Shown piece by piece: positions 1 to 8,183 of a DNA stretch of 63,791 nt; position 1 is the stretch's first letter, and each line of letters opens with the position of its first letter. Source of the stretch: an uncultured Lachnospiraceae bacterium (GTDB lineage Bacteria > Bacillota > Clostridia > Lachnospirales > Lachnospiraceae); NCBI GenBank assembly GCA_902792005.1, contig CADAXW010000004.1, forward strand, positions 1 to 63,791, written 5' to 3'. The notes under the pieces are model-generated. The model was not told where the DNA came from. It worked only from the letters and a program-made list of their open reading frames with translations, and ran no database searches. The translations under genes were made by a program, and so were the position numbers.

Positions 1-15
1 GCCGGAGGTGTATAT

Positions 16-972
16 ATGGCCATGGGCTGGCCGTTCTTTTACTTTATCACCTATGGTGGAAAGAAGGAGAAGACCGAAGATAAGACGGAGGAAAAGAAGG
101 ATAATAAAGGTAATCCGAATCGGAAAAAATGGTTTCAGCTGAATCATACTGTGATCAATCATCCGAAGAACGGATATGAAGAAGAGTATGAAGCATCGAA
201 GGCATGGTGCAGGGCTCAGGAGATGCAGGACATCTATATCCGGAGCAGAGACGGACTGCGGCTTCATGCCTCCTGGTTTCCGGTTGAGAATGCAAAGCGT
301 ATCATACTGCTCAGTCACGGATACAGAGGAACCCGGTTTGGCAGTGTTGCGCATATGGCGGAGTTCTTCCGCTTAGAGGGATCAAGCCTTCTCTTTATCG
401 ATCAGCGTTGCTGTGGGGAAAGTGAAGGAAGCTATATCACCTTTGGTGCAAAGGAACAGTATGATGTGTTGGAATGGATAGATTATCTGCATCAGAGGAA
501 TACGGATGCGCTGCCCATCTATCTGTACGGACAATCCATGGGAGCAACAACAATCCTGCTAGCAGCCGGGCATACACTTCCGGAAGACGTAAAGGGGCTC
601 ATCGCAGACTGTGGATTTCATTCCATGAAGCAGCAGCTTCGGGATATAGCTTCAGGCTGGTTCCATTTACACTGGATCGAGTCACTGCTCTTAAGGACGG
701 ATCTGTTCTGTCGGATCTTCGGACGTTTTCAGATGAAGCAGACAGATACCACAGAGGCTCTGCGGACAAATACTCGGCCGGTGCTGTTTTTCCACGGAGA
801 AGCGGACACCTATGTCTGGCCGGAGAATACGGTCAGGAATTTTGAACTCTGTCATGCTCCGAAGGAGCTGGTGCTGATCCCGAACGCACGGCATCTCTGC
901 GGCTCCTTTGTGGATCCGGTGCTTTATAAGGAGAAGCTGATGAACTTCTTTGACCGGCTGGATCGTTCCTGA
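16..972 (+). CDS. alpha/beta hydrolase (S9/BAAT-like fold)
   Basis: This is a 318-residue serine hydrolase of the alpha/beta fold. The nucleophile elbow reads GQSMG with Ser174. The C-terminal part has HGEADTYV (acid region) and NARHLCG (catalytic His), completing the triad. An HGYRG oxyanion-type motif lies near residue 97. The first 15 residues are hydrophobic and aromatic and are followed by a Lys/Glu-rich stretch, so the protein may be loosely membrane attached. The start is fixed by GGAGGTG at 4-10. It precedes a condensation-like gene by about 270 bp, with a terminator-like hairpin between them. It could release or edit acyl products of that set, but this is inference; the substrate cannot be read from the sequence. 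Confidence 0.85.
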   Translation: MAMGWPFFYFITYGGKKEKTEDKTEEKKDNKGNPNRKKWFQLNHTVINHPKNGYEEEYEASKAWCRAQEMQDIYIRSRDGLRLHASWFPVENAKRIILLSHGYRGTRFGSVAHMAEFFRLEGSSLLFIDQRCCGESEGSYITFGAKEQYDVLEWIDYLHQRNTDALPIYLYGQSMGATTILLAAGHTLPEDVKGLIADCGFHSMKQQLRDIASGWFHLHWIESLLLRTDLFCRIFGRFQMKQTDTTEALRTNTRPVLFFHGEADTYVWPENTVRNFELCHAPKELVLIPNARHLCGSFVDPVLYKEKLMNFFDRLDRS

Positions 973-1019
973 TGCGGAGGATGTGGTCTACCTGTAAGAT
1001 TGATAAGAAAGAGAAAGAT

Positions 1020-1060
1020 AAAACCGTCGATGCATTTATGTGTGTCGGCGGTTTTCTGTT
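1020..1060 (+). terminator. terminator after the hydrolase gene
   Basis: Arms AAACCGTCGA (1021-1030) and TCGGCGGTTT (1045-1054) form a 10-bp stem with one G-U pair and a 14-base loop, followed by a T-rich tail. It separates the hydrolase from the condensation gene, so the two need not be one transcript. Confidence 0.55.
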
Positions 1061-1161
1061 TCTGCCGACTTCCACTCGGGAGATATCAAACACTTTCTGC
1101 TTCTGTGTCCGATATCTGTCGGTCAGTTTTCATCAATGTGTCTGTTAACTCGGAGAGGGTA

Positions 1162-1190
1162 TTGCATTAGGAAAAATCCTGTGATAAAGT
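1162..1190 (+). promoter_or_regulatory. candidate promoter of the condensation-ACP-ligase genes
   Basis: TTGCAT (1162-1167), 17 bases, then TAAAGT (1185-1190) preceded by TGA. An AGGA-aaa-TCCT palindrome lies inside the spacer, where the facing TetR protein could bind. The boxes are imperfect and the call is tentative. Confidence 0.35.
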
Positions 1191-1239
1191 CGCAGCCGTC
1201 AAGAGGAAAAGATAAGCAAGAGGAAAAACGGAGGGAGTC

Positions 1240-2634
1240 ATGAGTGTGAAGAGAAATGAGTATCCGCTGGTCGCAGCACAGAACATGCATTATCAATGGA
1301 TCCGGGAGTACAAGACACAGCAGGTATCCGGTGTCAGCATCATTGCCTCTCTGAAGGCAGAGCTGGATTTCGGACTTCTGAAGAAATGTATCCAGATGGA
1401 GTATCAGAGATACGGATGCATGCGGCTGCGTTTCACAAAGCCCGATAAGGACGGAAAGATCAAGCAGTATCTTGTGAAGCAGGATACACGGGATGTTCCG
1501 CTGAAGGATCTGTCAGGAATGACCATGAAGGAAGCAGATGACCTGATGCAGCAGTGGGCATACGAAACACTGGACGGAGATAACCGCCCCATGTGTGAGA
1601 TCTACATGATGAAGCTTCCGGAGGGATATAACGGTTTCTTCATCCACATGGATCACCGCCTCATCGACTCCTGTGGACTGGTTGTTCTGGTGGAAGACCT
1701 GATGGCATTATATACACACTACCGCTTCGGTTCCGATTATCCGGCTCCGCTGGCAGACTTCGAAACCGTGCTCCAGAATGACCTGGCAAAGGCAAGCAAC
1801 GAGAAGCGGTTTGCGAAGGATAAGAAGTTCTGGGATGATCAGCTGGATCAGCTGGGCGAGCCCCTCTACTCCGATATCCAGGGACCGTCGGTTCTTGAGG
1901 AGGCACGGAAGAAGCATAAGAACAAGAAGCTTCGTGCCGCAGACATCGAGAGAGAGAAGCTGTTTGTGGCAGTGAAGGATTACGTGCTGGAACCGGAGCC
2001 CACACAGGGACTGATCGATTTCTGCATGAATCATCAGATCTCCATGACAAACCTCCTGCTTCTCAGCATAAGAACCTATCTGTCCAAGGTGAACAACGGA
2101 CAGGAGGATATCACCATTGAGAACTTCATTTCCAGAAGAAGTACTCATGATGAGTGGACCTCCGGCGGAAGCAGAACCATCATGTTCCCCTGCCGTACGG
2201 TACTTCCCGCAGACATGGATTTCCTTTCTGCAGCATATGAGATCCAGAGTGTACAGAACCGGATCTACATGCACAGCAATTACGACCCGGCGCTGATCCG
2301 CGAGGAAATGAAGCGCAGGTACAAGACACCGGACGACACCACCTATGAGAGCTGCTATCTGACATATCAGCCCATGCCGGTGAAGCCGCAGAACTCCTTT
2401 ATCTCCAACATTCCCATGCATAACAAGTGGTTTGCAAATGGGGCGGCTACCAAGAAAATGTACCTTACGGTTTCACATACGGAGAACGGTGGAATGAACT
2501 TCTCCTATCACTATCAGACAGTGAAGCTGGATGAGAAGGATATGGAGCTTATGTACTACTACATGATGCGGATCCTTTTCACGGGAATCTCGAATCCGGA
2601 TATTACCCTGGGTGAGCTCATGGAGAGAGTATGA
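1240..2634 (+). CDS. free-standing condensation-domain-like acyltransferase
   Basis: This 464-residue protein resembles a single NRPS condensation domain or a related CoA/carrier-dependent acyltransferase. The core motif HHxxxDG appears as DHRLIDS: His139 is the likely general base, the first His is replaced by Asp138, and the final Gly by Ser144. Length matches one condensation domain with no fused carrier or adenylation domain. The start ATG has CGGAGGGAG just upstream. It is followed by a carrier protein and an adenylating enzyme in the same direction, so the three resemble a dissociated NRPS module. By analogy with known NRPS-like trios of gut Clostridia it may join an activated acyl group to an amine. 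The substrate is unknown. Confidence 0.7.
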   Translation: MSVKRNEYPLVAAQNMHYQWIREYKTQQVSGVSIIASLKAELDFGLLKKCIQMEYQRYGCMRLRFTKPDKDGKIKQYLVKQDTRDVPLKDLSGMTMKEADDLMQQWAYETLDGDNRPMCEIYMMKLPEGYNGFFIHMDHRLIDSCGLVVLVEDLMALYTHYRFGSDYPAPLADFETVLQNDLAKASNEKRFAKDKKFWDDQLDQLGEPLYSDIQGPSVLEEARKKHKNKKLRAADIEREKLFVAVKDYVLEPEPTQGLIDFCMNHQISMTNLLLLSIRTYLSKVNNGQEDITIENFISRRSTHDEWTSGGSRTIMFPCRTVLPADMDFLSAAYEIQSVQNRIYMHSNYDPALIREEMKRRYKTPDDTTYESCYLTYQPMPVKPQNSFISNIPMHNKWFANGAATKKMYLTVSHTENGGMNFSYHYQTVKLDEKDMELMYYYMMRILFTGISNPDITLGELMERV

Positions 2635-2738
2635 TCCCTGCCGATGAAATGCAAGTGGTCTGATACAGAATCAGGACCTGTGACAGTGTGAAAAGATAGA
2701 AAAACAATAATAAAAACAGAAAGATGAGGATAATAAAA

Positions 2739-2978
2739 ATGTCAATGGATAAGGTAATGCAGTTTAAGAACATCGCAGCTCAGTATTGCAACGTTAAGGC
2801 AGAGGATATGACGGATGATATGCGCTTCCGTGAGGATCTGGGACTCAGCTCTCTGGACTTCATGTCCTTCCTGGGAGAGCTGGAGGATACATTTGATGTT
2901 GAGCTGGATCCGGAGCAGATGTCGAAGGAAGTTTATACCATCAGCGATGCCATCCGGATGATCGAGGCTGCTCAGTAA
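2739..2978 (+). CDS. acyl/peptidyl carrier protein
   Basis: This 79-residue acidic helical protein has the carrier-protein signature DLGLSSLDF; Ser38 is the expected attachment site for 4'-phosphopantetheine. The start ATG at 2739 is preferred over one at 2724 because GAGGA lies 8 bases upstream. It lies between the condensation-like gene and the adenylating enzyme and would hold the activated acyl or aminoacyl group for condensation. It is not next to fatty-acid synthesis genes, so it is probably dedicated to this pathway rather than the housekeeping AcpP. No phosphopantetheinyl transferase is encoded nearby. Confidence 0.85.
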   Translation: MSMDKVMQFKNIAAQYCNVKAEDMTDDMRFREDLGLSSLDFMSFLGELEDTFDVELDPEQMSKEVYTISDAIRMIEAAQ

Positions 2979-3027
2979 ATATAGATTGATAAAGAGCGCA
3001 CCACTATCGTGCAGAAGGGTAAGAAAG

Positions 3028-4456
3028 ATGAATACGATCCGTGAGTTATGGGATAATTCCGAAAAAACATATGCAGAGCTTCCGGCGGTACGCTGGCTGG
3101 AAAAGAAGGAAGTAAAAGAGATCAGCTACAAGGGACTGGGAGAAAGCATCTCCGCAGTTCGGAAGGGATTAAAGAAAGAGGGATTTCAGGGAGCACATAT
3201 CTCCCTGATCGGTACCGCGTCTGTAAGCTGGATCGCAGCGTACCTCGGAATCACCACAGGACAGAACATCGCGATCCCGCTGGATGCAGGACTTCCGGCA
3301 GAGGATCTGGCAGCACTGCTTGTGGATGCAGATGCAGAGGCGCTGTTCCTTGCACCGAAGCTTGCACCATACGCAGAACTCTTTACCGCACAGTGTCCGA
3401 AGCTTCGTAAGATCTGGCTTCTGCAGGAAGAAACGGCAGAGGGCGTAAGTACACTGGCTGACGTGAAGGCTGCCGGTGAAGGAGAAGCGGATGTGGAAGG
3501 CCGTACGGCGTCTGAGATCGCAACGCTGATCTACACCTCCGGAACCACAGGTAAGGCCAAGGGTGTTATGCTCAGCCAGACCAATCTGGCCCGGAATGTG
3601 GAGAATGTAAATTATAAGAAGGACCCCGGCTGCGTTCTGATGAGCGTGCTTCCGGTACACCATGCATTCTGTCTTGTCATGGACTGGCTGAAGGGCTTCT
3701 CTCTGGGTGCGGTGATCTGCATCAATGACAACTTCATGCATATGGTTCGGAATATGAGCATTTATAAGCCAAATGTAATGCTGATGGTTCCTCTCATGAT
3801 CGAGACCATTTATAAGAAGCTGGCATCCATCGATGCTTCTGTTCCGAAGGCAGCTGTGGCACAGCAGGTATTCGGCGGAAATCTGGAGATCATCTTCACG
3901 GGTGGTGCACATCTGGATCCCTTCTATATCGAGAAATACGCAGAGTACGGCGTGACGATACTTGAGGGCTATGGCATGTCCGAGTGCTCTCCGGTCATCA
4001 GCGCCAACATGCCGGAGGATCATAAGCCGGGCTCCATCGGACGTCCTCTCGCAAATGTAGGGCTGGCTTCACACAGGAGATAAGGGATATATTGATGAGG
4101 ATGGTTTCCTCTTCATCAACGGCCGTGTGAAGAATCTGATCATTCTTTCCAACGGGGAGAACATTTCTCCGGAGGAGATCGAAAATAAACTGGGCCTCAG
4201 CCCGCTGGTAGGCGAGGTGATCGTAACCGGTGAGAACAACGGACTTACGGCACGGATCTATCCGGATCAGGATGTGGTGAAGGCGAAGGCACTGGATGAG
4301 GATACGGTAAAGGCCGGCCTCAGGGCTATGCTGGATGAGTATAACCGCCGTCAGCCCTCCTACCGTCAGATCACAGGTCTGGTGGTAAGAAAGAACCCCT
4401 TCCACCGGAATGCAACCGGAAAGATCAAACGCCCGGAGGCAGAGATCGATGACTGA
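3028..4456 (+). pseudogene. AMP-dependent acyl/aminoacyl ligase, disrupted by internal deletion
   Basis: The N-terminal two thirds (3028 to about 4060) carry the adenylate-forming core YTSGTTGKAKG and the later motif EGYGMSECSP. After GSIGRPLANV the frame runs into a stop at 4081. From 4064 a second frame resumes at [14 protein letters not shown] and continues through the C-terminal subdomain, with GRVKN and the catalytic-Lys region NATGKIKRP, to the stop at 4454. The family normally has about 35-40 residues between these two segments, so the fault is a loss of roughly 100-120 bp that also shifts the frame, not a one-base error. The start at 3028 is favoured over a TTG at 2986 because AAGGG precedes it. 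An assembly collapse is possible. If real, the pathway lacks its activating enzyme unless another ligase substitutes. Confidence 0.8.
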
Positions 4457-4485
4457 TCTGCCAGGTGATGGGAGATAAAAAATAT

Positions 4486-4546
4486 AAAAAAGCGAATGAA
4501 GCCTTACCCGGATTACCCAGATGGATGGTTTCATTCGCTTTTTTAT
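4486..4546. terminator. bidirectional terminator between ligase and TetR genes
   Basis: AAAAAAGCGAATGAA pairs with TTCATTCGCTTTTTT around a 28-base loop. The A and T runs on the two sides allow it to end transcription on both strands between the convergent genes. Confidence 0.8.
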
Positions 4547-4587
4547 GTCAACCTATCGCTGTTTATGGTTTTTTCGGTCGCGGTGTC

Positions 4588-5160
4588 TCATGACAGATAA
4601 GGAAGGATACCGGACAGGAAGATCTTCGACAGCAGCTCGGCGACTTCTTCCGCCGGAGTCGCAAAGTCGTCTGAGATCCATTTATGCAGGACGCCGATGG
4701 TGGTGCCGATGGCGCCGGCGATCATATACGAGAACTCCAGTTTCTGCTGCGGAGGCCGCTCAGCGGTCTGCGTCACATTTGACACGTATTTGTGAAACAT
4801 GGTGATGGCCTTTTCAAAGAAGGCATCCTCCCGGGGACTTTGCAGCAGAAGTGCAAGGAACCGGTTCTTCTTCGTGTAGTTGCAGATGGCAAGAAAGTAG
4901 GAATAGCACATGTCCTTGTCATTCTTCGGATGAAAGCTCTCCATCAGTGTGAAGATGTCCTGTATGGTGCGGTCCTCGGCAGCGGCCATCAGCGCCGGGA
5001 TATTTTCATAATGATTATAAAATGTACTGCGGACGATGCCGGCCCTCTTGATCACGTCGGATACGGTGATCTTCTCCAGATCCTTCTCCTTAAGAAGAAG
5101 GAAGAAGGCGTCATATATGGCGTCTTCCGCGGTGCTGTAACGTTCATCAGACTCGTTGAT
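4588..5160 (-). CDS. TetR-family transcriptional regulator with a non-ATG start
   Basis: Read from 5160 this is a 190-residue TetR protein, the usual family length. The N-terminal helix-turn-helix includes SDVIKRAGIVRSTFYNHYENI-like sequence near residues 40-60, followed by an all-helical ligand/dimer domain. No ATG, GTG or TTG lies early enough in frame to keep the whole DNA-binding domain; the first GTG (5055) would remove its first helices. An AGAGGAG ribosome site at about 5166-5173 sits five bases before an ATC codon (5158-5160), so I propose ATC as the start. The in-frame stop lies at about 5197. It faces the broken NRPS-like set and is its likely regulator, although it may control something else. 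Confidence 0.7.
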   Translation of the reverse strand: MNESDERYSTAEDAIYDAFFLLLKEKDLEKITVSDVIKRAGIVRSTFYNHYENIPALMAAAEDRTIQDIFTLMESFHPKNDKDMCYSYFLAICNYTKKNRFLALLLQSPREDAFFEKAITMFHKYVSNVTQTAERPPQQKLEFSYMIAGAIGTTIGVLHKWISDDFATPAEEVAELLSKIFLSGILPYLS

Positions 5161-5204
5161 GGATACTCCTCTTTGTGGTACTGCCTGTAAAATATCTGTT
5201 CCCT

Positions 5205-5233
5205 ATTGTATCAGAAATGTGGAGGGATGAAAA
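5205..5233 (-). promoter_or_regulatory. promoter of the TetR gene
   Basis: On the minus strand TTTTCA, 17 bases, TACAAT, with TGA directly before the -10 box (extended -10). Transcription would begin near 5198, leaving a leader of about 38 bases that contains the AGAGGAG site and the proposed ATC start. Confidence 0.5.
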
Positions 5234-5284
5234 GAAGAGGATTGTGCATCGCTTCTTTTGCTTCTTTTGCTTCTTTTCTTTCCC

Positions 5285-5313
5285 TTGACCGTTCCCCGGG
5301 AATAGCATATAAT
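5285..5313 (+). promoter_or_regulatory. sigma-A promoter upstream of the 3D-domain gene
   Basis: TTGACC (5285-5290), 17 bases, TATAAT (5308-5313). Near-consensus spacing and boxes. Just upstream (about 5250-5279) is an imperfect run of three CTTCTTTTG units. Confidence 0.8.
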
Positions 5314-5387
5314 ATTATGTTGCTAAAGTAGAATAAGTAGAACAGCGGGATACCTTACGGGTGTTGATCCGGGAAAGGAGGCTGCAC

Positions 5388-6239
5388 ATGCTGGATGAAG
5401 ATTTTGATTATGATGATTATGAAGAGATTGTCGAGAAGAAGCCATTCAAGGAACGGCTTCGTAATTTCTTCTTTGGTGTGGTGATCCTTGCGCTTGTTGC
5501 CGTTGTTGCGGCGGCGCTGATTTCCCGTCATATGGAGCAGACAAAAAGCTATGGACGGATCGTGGCAGCCGGAGAACTGTATGAGGCACCGATCTATGAA
5601 ACACGGTATCAGGCTATCACTTATGAGTCTCTGCATCCGGAGCTTTCCAAGAACAAAGAGGTAGAAAAGGCTGTTGAAACCGCTACTGAGGCCAAGTCTC
5701 AGCAGGAGGAAAAGGCCGAGGCCAGTGAAAAGGCAAGGGAGAATATCATAAAGCTCTCCAGCAGCAAGGACTCTGTTCGGGAAATGACGAAGCAGAGAGC
5801 TGAAAAATACAAGATCAACGAGATTTCCACAGAGGATGCTGTGACCATCGGCCCCACCACAGGACCTACAGCAGCCGGCATGGATGAGAATCTCGGTTAT
5901 TATGTGGGCGGGCCTTCACAGCCCATCTACATGGATCCGAAAGCTGTGGGCGCTGAGTATCTGGGAGAGTGGGAGATCACGGCATACTGTGCATGTGTTC
6001 TCTGCTGTGACAAATCTGACGGTATCACGGCCAGCGGCGCCATGGTTCAGGCAAATCATACGGTTGCCGGACCGAAGGAATTCCCCTTTGGTACTAAGCT
6101 GATCATCAAGGGTCAGCTGTACGTGGTTGAGGACCGTGGCGGCGGAATTCACGGACACCGGATCGACATTTACTTCAATACACATCAGGAGGCGAACAAC
6201 TTCGGCCGCCAGCATCTGGATGTGTATAGATTACCATAA
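5388..6239 (+). CDS. membrane-anchored 3D-domain protein (cell-wall hydrolase-like)
   Basis: This 283-residue protein begins with a very acidic cytoplasmic tail, then one membrane segment at about residues 27-46, a helical linker rich in Glu, Lys and Ala, and a C-terminal 3D domain. The 3D domain carries WEITAYCACVLCC, the Ser/Gly-containing SDGITASG, and the Asp cluster VVEDRGGG...HRIDIYF after which the family is named. 3D domains occur in lytic transglycosylase-like and resuscitation-type wall enzymes of Firmicutes. The start at 5388 is set by AAAGGAGG at 5374-5381; a GTG at 5361 lacks a ribosome site. It has its own promoter and is followed 36 bases later by thrC. Confidence 0.85.
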   Translation: MLDEDFDYDDYEEIVEKKPFKERLRNFFFGVVILALVAVVAAALISRHMEQTKSYGRIVAAGELYEAPIYETRYQAITYESLHPELSKNKEVEKAVETATEAKSQQEEKAEASEKARENIIKLSSSKDSVREMTKQRAEKYKINEISTEDAVTIGPTTGPTAAGMDENLGYYVGGPSQPIYMDPKAVGAEYLGEWEITAYCACVLCCDKSDGITASGAMVQANHTVAGPKEFPFGTKLIIKGQLYVVEDRGGGIHGHRIDIYFNTHQEANNFGRQHLDVYRLP

Positions 6240-6275
6240 ACTATTCTAATTTTTTTATAACCTTAGGAGGAACAC

Positions 6276-7763
6276 ATGGGTTTTCTTTACAGAAGCACAA
6301 GAGACAAGAATGAGACCGTTACCGCATCACAGGCGATCCTGCAGGGACTTGCACATGACGGAGGACTGTTTGTACCGGATGAGATCCCGGTAATGGATCT
6401 GCCGCTGGAGAAGCTGGCGGAAATGGACTACCGCGGAATCGCATACGAGGTAATGAGCCGTATGCTGACGGACTTTACGGAGGAGGAGCTGAAGTACTGC
6501 ATTAACAGTGCTTATGATTCCAAGTTTGATGATCCGAAGATCGCACCGCTGGTAAAGCATCATGACACACATTTCCTGGAGCTGTTCCATGGAAAGACCA
6601 TTGCTTTTAAGGATATGGCACTTTCCATCCTGCCGTACCTCATGACAACTTCTGCTAAGAAGAATCATATGGACCGCGAGATCGTGATCCTGACTGCTAC
6701 CTCCGGTGATACCGGAAAGGCTGCTCTGGCAGGCTTTGCAGATGTTCCCGGAACAAGGATCGCTGTATTCTATCCCAAGTCAGGTGTCAGCCCGATCCAG
6801 GAAAAGCAGATGGTAACCGAGCGGGGAAAGAATACATTTGTAGCAGGAATCACCGGTAATTTTGATGATGCGCAGACCGGCGTTAAGAAGATGTTCAGTG
6901 ATGAGGCGCTGGCAAAGGAGCTGGCCGACAAGGGCTTCCAGTTCTCCTCTGCAAACTCCATCAATATCGGACGCCTGGTTCCGCAGATGGTTTACTATTA
7001 CTATGCGTATGCTCAGCTGGTTCAGTCCGGCGAGATCAAGGTGGGAGACAAGATCAACATCGTTGTGCCCACAGGAAACTTCGGTAACATCCTGGCAGCT
7101 TACTATGCTTCCCTGATGGGACTGCCGGTGAATCGATTCATCTGTGCTTCCAATGACAATAAGGTTCTGTATGATTTCTTCACCACAGGTGTATATGACC
7201 GGAACCGTGAGTTTATCCTGACATCCTCACCGTCCATGGATATCCTGATCTCCAGCAACCTGGAGCGTCTCATCTACCGGATCGCCGGAAATGATGCGGA
7301 CAAGAATGCGGCGCTGATGAAGGAGCTTTCCGAGACAGGAAAGTACACCATTACCGATGAGATGAAGGAAGCGCTCTCACAGTTCTATGGCAATTATGCG
7401 GGCATGGATGCTGTGGCAGCGACCATCAAGAGTGTTTATGAAGAGGATGGTTATATCCTTGATACCCATACTGCAGTTGCTGCAGCAGTTTATGATATGT
7501 ACAAGAAGGAAACCGGGGATGCAACACCGACCGTGATCGCATCTACCGCAAGTCCTTACAAGTTTACAAGAAGCGTGATGACAGCCATTGATCCGGCCTA
7601 CGACAGCGAAGAGGATTTCGCTCTGGTGGATCGTCTGGAGCAGCTGTCAGGCGTTAAGGTGCCCCAGGCCATCGAGGACATCCGGAGTGCAGAGGTTCTG
7701 CATAAGACGGTGTGCGAGAAGGAAGAGATGGAAGGGGTAGTGAAGAAGTTTTTGGGGATGTAA
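6276..7763 (+). CDS. thrC: threonine synthase
   Basis: A 495-residue PLP enzyme that converts O-phosphohomoserine to threonine and phosphate. The PLP lysine is Lys112 in GKTIAFKDMA, followed by the phosphate-binding TATSGDTGKAA loop and TGNFGN. The long form, with the N-terminal MGFLYRSTRDK and the TSSPSMDILISSNLERL segment, is the type found in enteric bacteria, yeast and many Clostridia. The start has AGGAGG a few bases upstream. No other threonine-pathway genes lie in the window. No T-box leader is visible: the gap to the upstream gene is only 36 bases. Confidence 0.97.
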   Translation: MGFLYRSTRDKNETVTASQAILQGLAHDGGLFVPDEIPVMDLPLEKLAEMDYRGIAYEVMSRMLTDFTEEELKYCINSAYDSKFDDPKIAPLVKHHDTHFLELFHGKTIAFKDMALSILPYLMTTSAKKNHMDREIVILTATSGDTGKAALAGFADVPGTRIAVFYPKSGVSPIQEKQMVTERGKNTFVAGITGNFDDAQTGVKKMFSDEALAKELADKGFQFSSANSINIGRLVPQMVYYYYAYAQLVQSGEIKVGDKINIVVPTGNFGNILAAYYASLMGLPVNRFICASNDNKVLYDFFTTGVYDRNREFILTSSPSMDILISSNLERLIYRIAGNDADKNAALMKELSETGKYTITDEMKEALSQFYGNYAGMDAVAATIKSVYEEDGYILDTHTAVAAAVYDMYKKETGDATPTVIASTASPYKFTRSVMTAIDPAYDSEEDFALVDRLEQLSGVKVPQAIEDIRSAEVLHKTVCEKEEMEGVVKKFLGM

Positions 7764-7905
7764 GAAAAAGCCTGCGGGCACAGACTTTCTACGTAACTAT
7801 TTGCAGTACGAAAAGCCTGCGGTCACAAATCTGCCGCGGGTGCGACAGTCCGTAACTATTCGAGGCACGAAAGCCTGCGGTCACAGACTTGTCGCACTGC
7901 GTGCG
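7764..7905. repeat. three direct copies of an intergenic repeat
   Basis: Three units begin at about 7764, 7810 and 7869 with GAAA(A)GCCTGCGGTCACA and end (first two) with CGTAACTATT plus a short GC tail. Unit lengths are about 46 and 59 bases, with the third merging into the inverted element that follows. No start codon with a ribosome site, and no coding sense, is visible. Confidence 0.75.
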
Positions 7906-8040
7906 CCAATCGTGCCTTCGGCACTTCTGTCTGTGACGCATGCTTTCGTTCCTGCTTCGCAGGTTCGCCCTGCCCATCCAACCACTCACCCGTGCAAGCA
8001 CGGCTCGTGGTTGTTGGTCATGACGACCTCGAATAGTTAC
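7852..8040. repeat. 189-bp multi-hairpin element bounded by 14-bp inverted repeats
   Basis: GTAACTATTCGAGG at 7852-7865 returns as its exact reverse complement at 8027-8040. Inside are hairpins GTGCC/GGCAC (7912-7924), CCTGC/GCAGG (7951-7963), and a long one built on CCAACCAC...CCGTGC-aa-GCACGG...GTGGTTGTTGG (about 7978-8018). A further inner arm near 7929-7950 is nearly the reverse complement of the third direct unit. This looks like a small non-coding mobile repeat or structured RNA. It occupies most of the gene-free stretch between thrC and queD. Confidence 0.7.
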
Positions 8041-8057
8041 TTTGTCAGCTGTTCATT

Positions 8058-8101
8058 GGTACCTTCCAGCTTTATCAAAACCGGGACCGACTGCTTTTTT
8101 T
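8058..8101 (+). terminator. weak hairpin plus T-run downstream of thrC
   Basis: GGTACC (8058-8063) can pair with GGGACC (8083-8088) at five of six positions, and T7 follows at 8095-8101. It may end thrC transcription or form part of the queD leader. Confidence 0.3.
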
Positions 8102-8111
8102 GGTATGCAGA

Positions 8112-8143
8112 AAAGGGCGGGCGGCAGCCTGCCTTTTTCTTTT
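8112..8143 (+). terminator. intrinsic terminator or attenuator 40 bp before queD
   Basis: GGCGGGC pairs with GCCTGCC (one G-U) around GGCA and is followed by TTTTTCTTTT. It lies only about 40 bases before the queD start. It either ends upstream transcription or is the off-state of a leader that senses a pathway product. I see no clear preQ1 aptamer. Confidence 0.65.
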
Positions 8144-8183
8144 GTGTGGATCGTACCTGGTTGCATTTCGAAAAGAGGAGCTT

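Noticed and set aside
6240-6275. T-box leader for thrC
   Set aside because: Only 36 bases separate thrC from the upstream gene, too little for a T-box.
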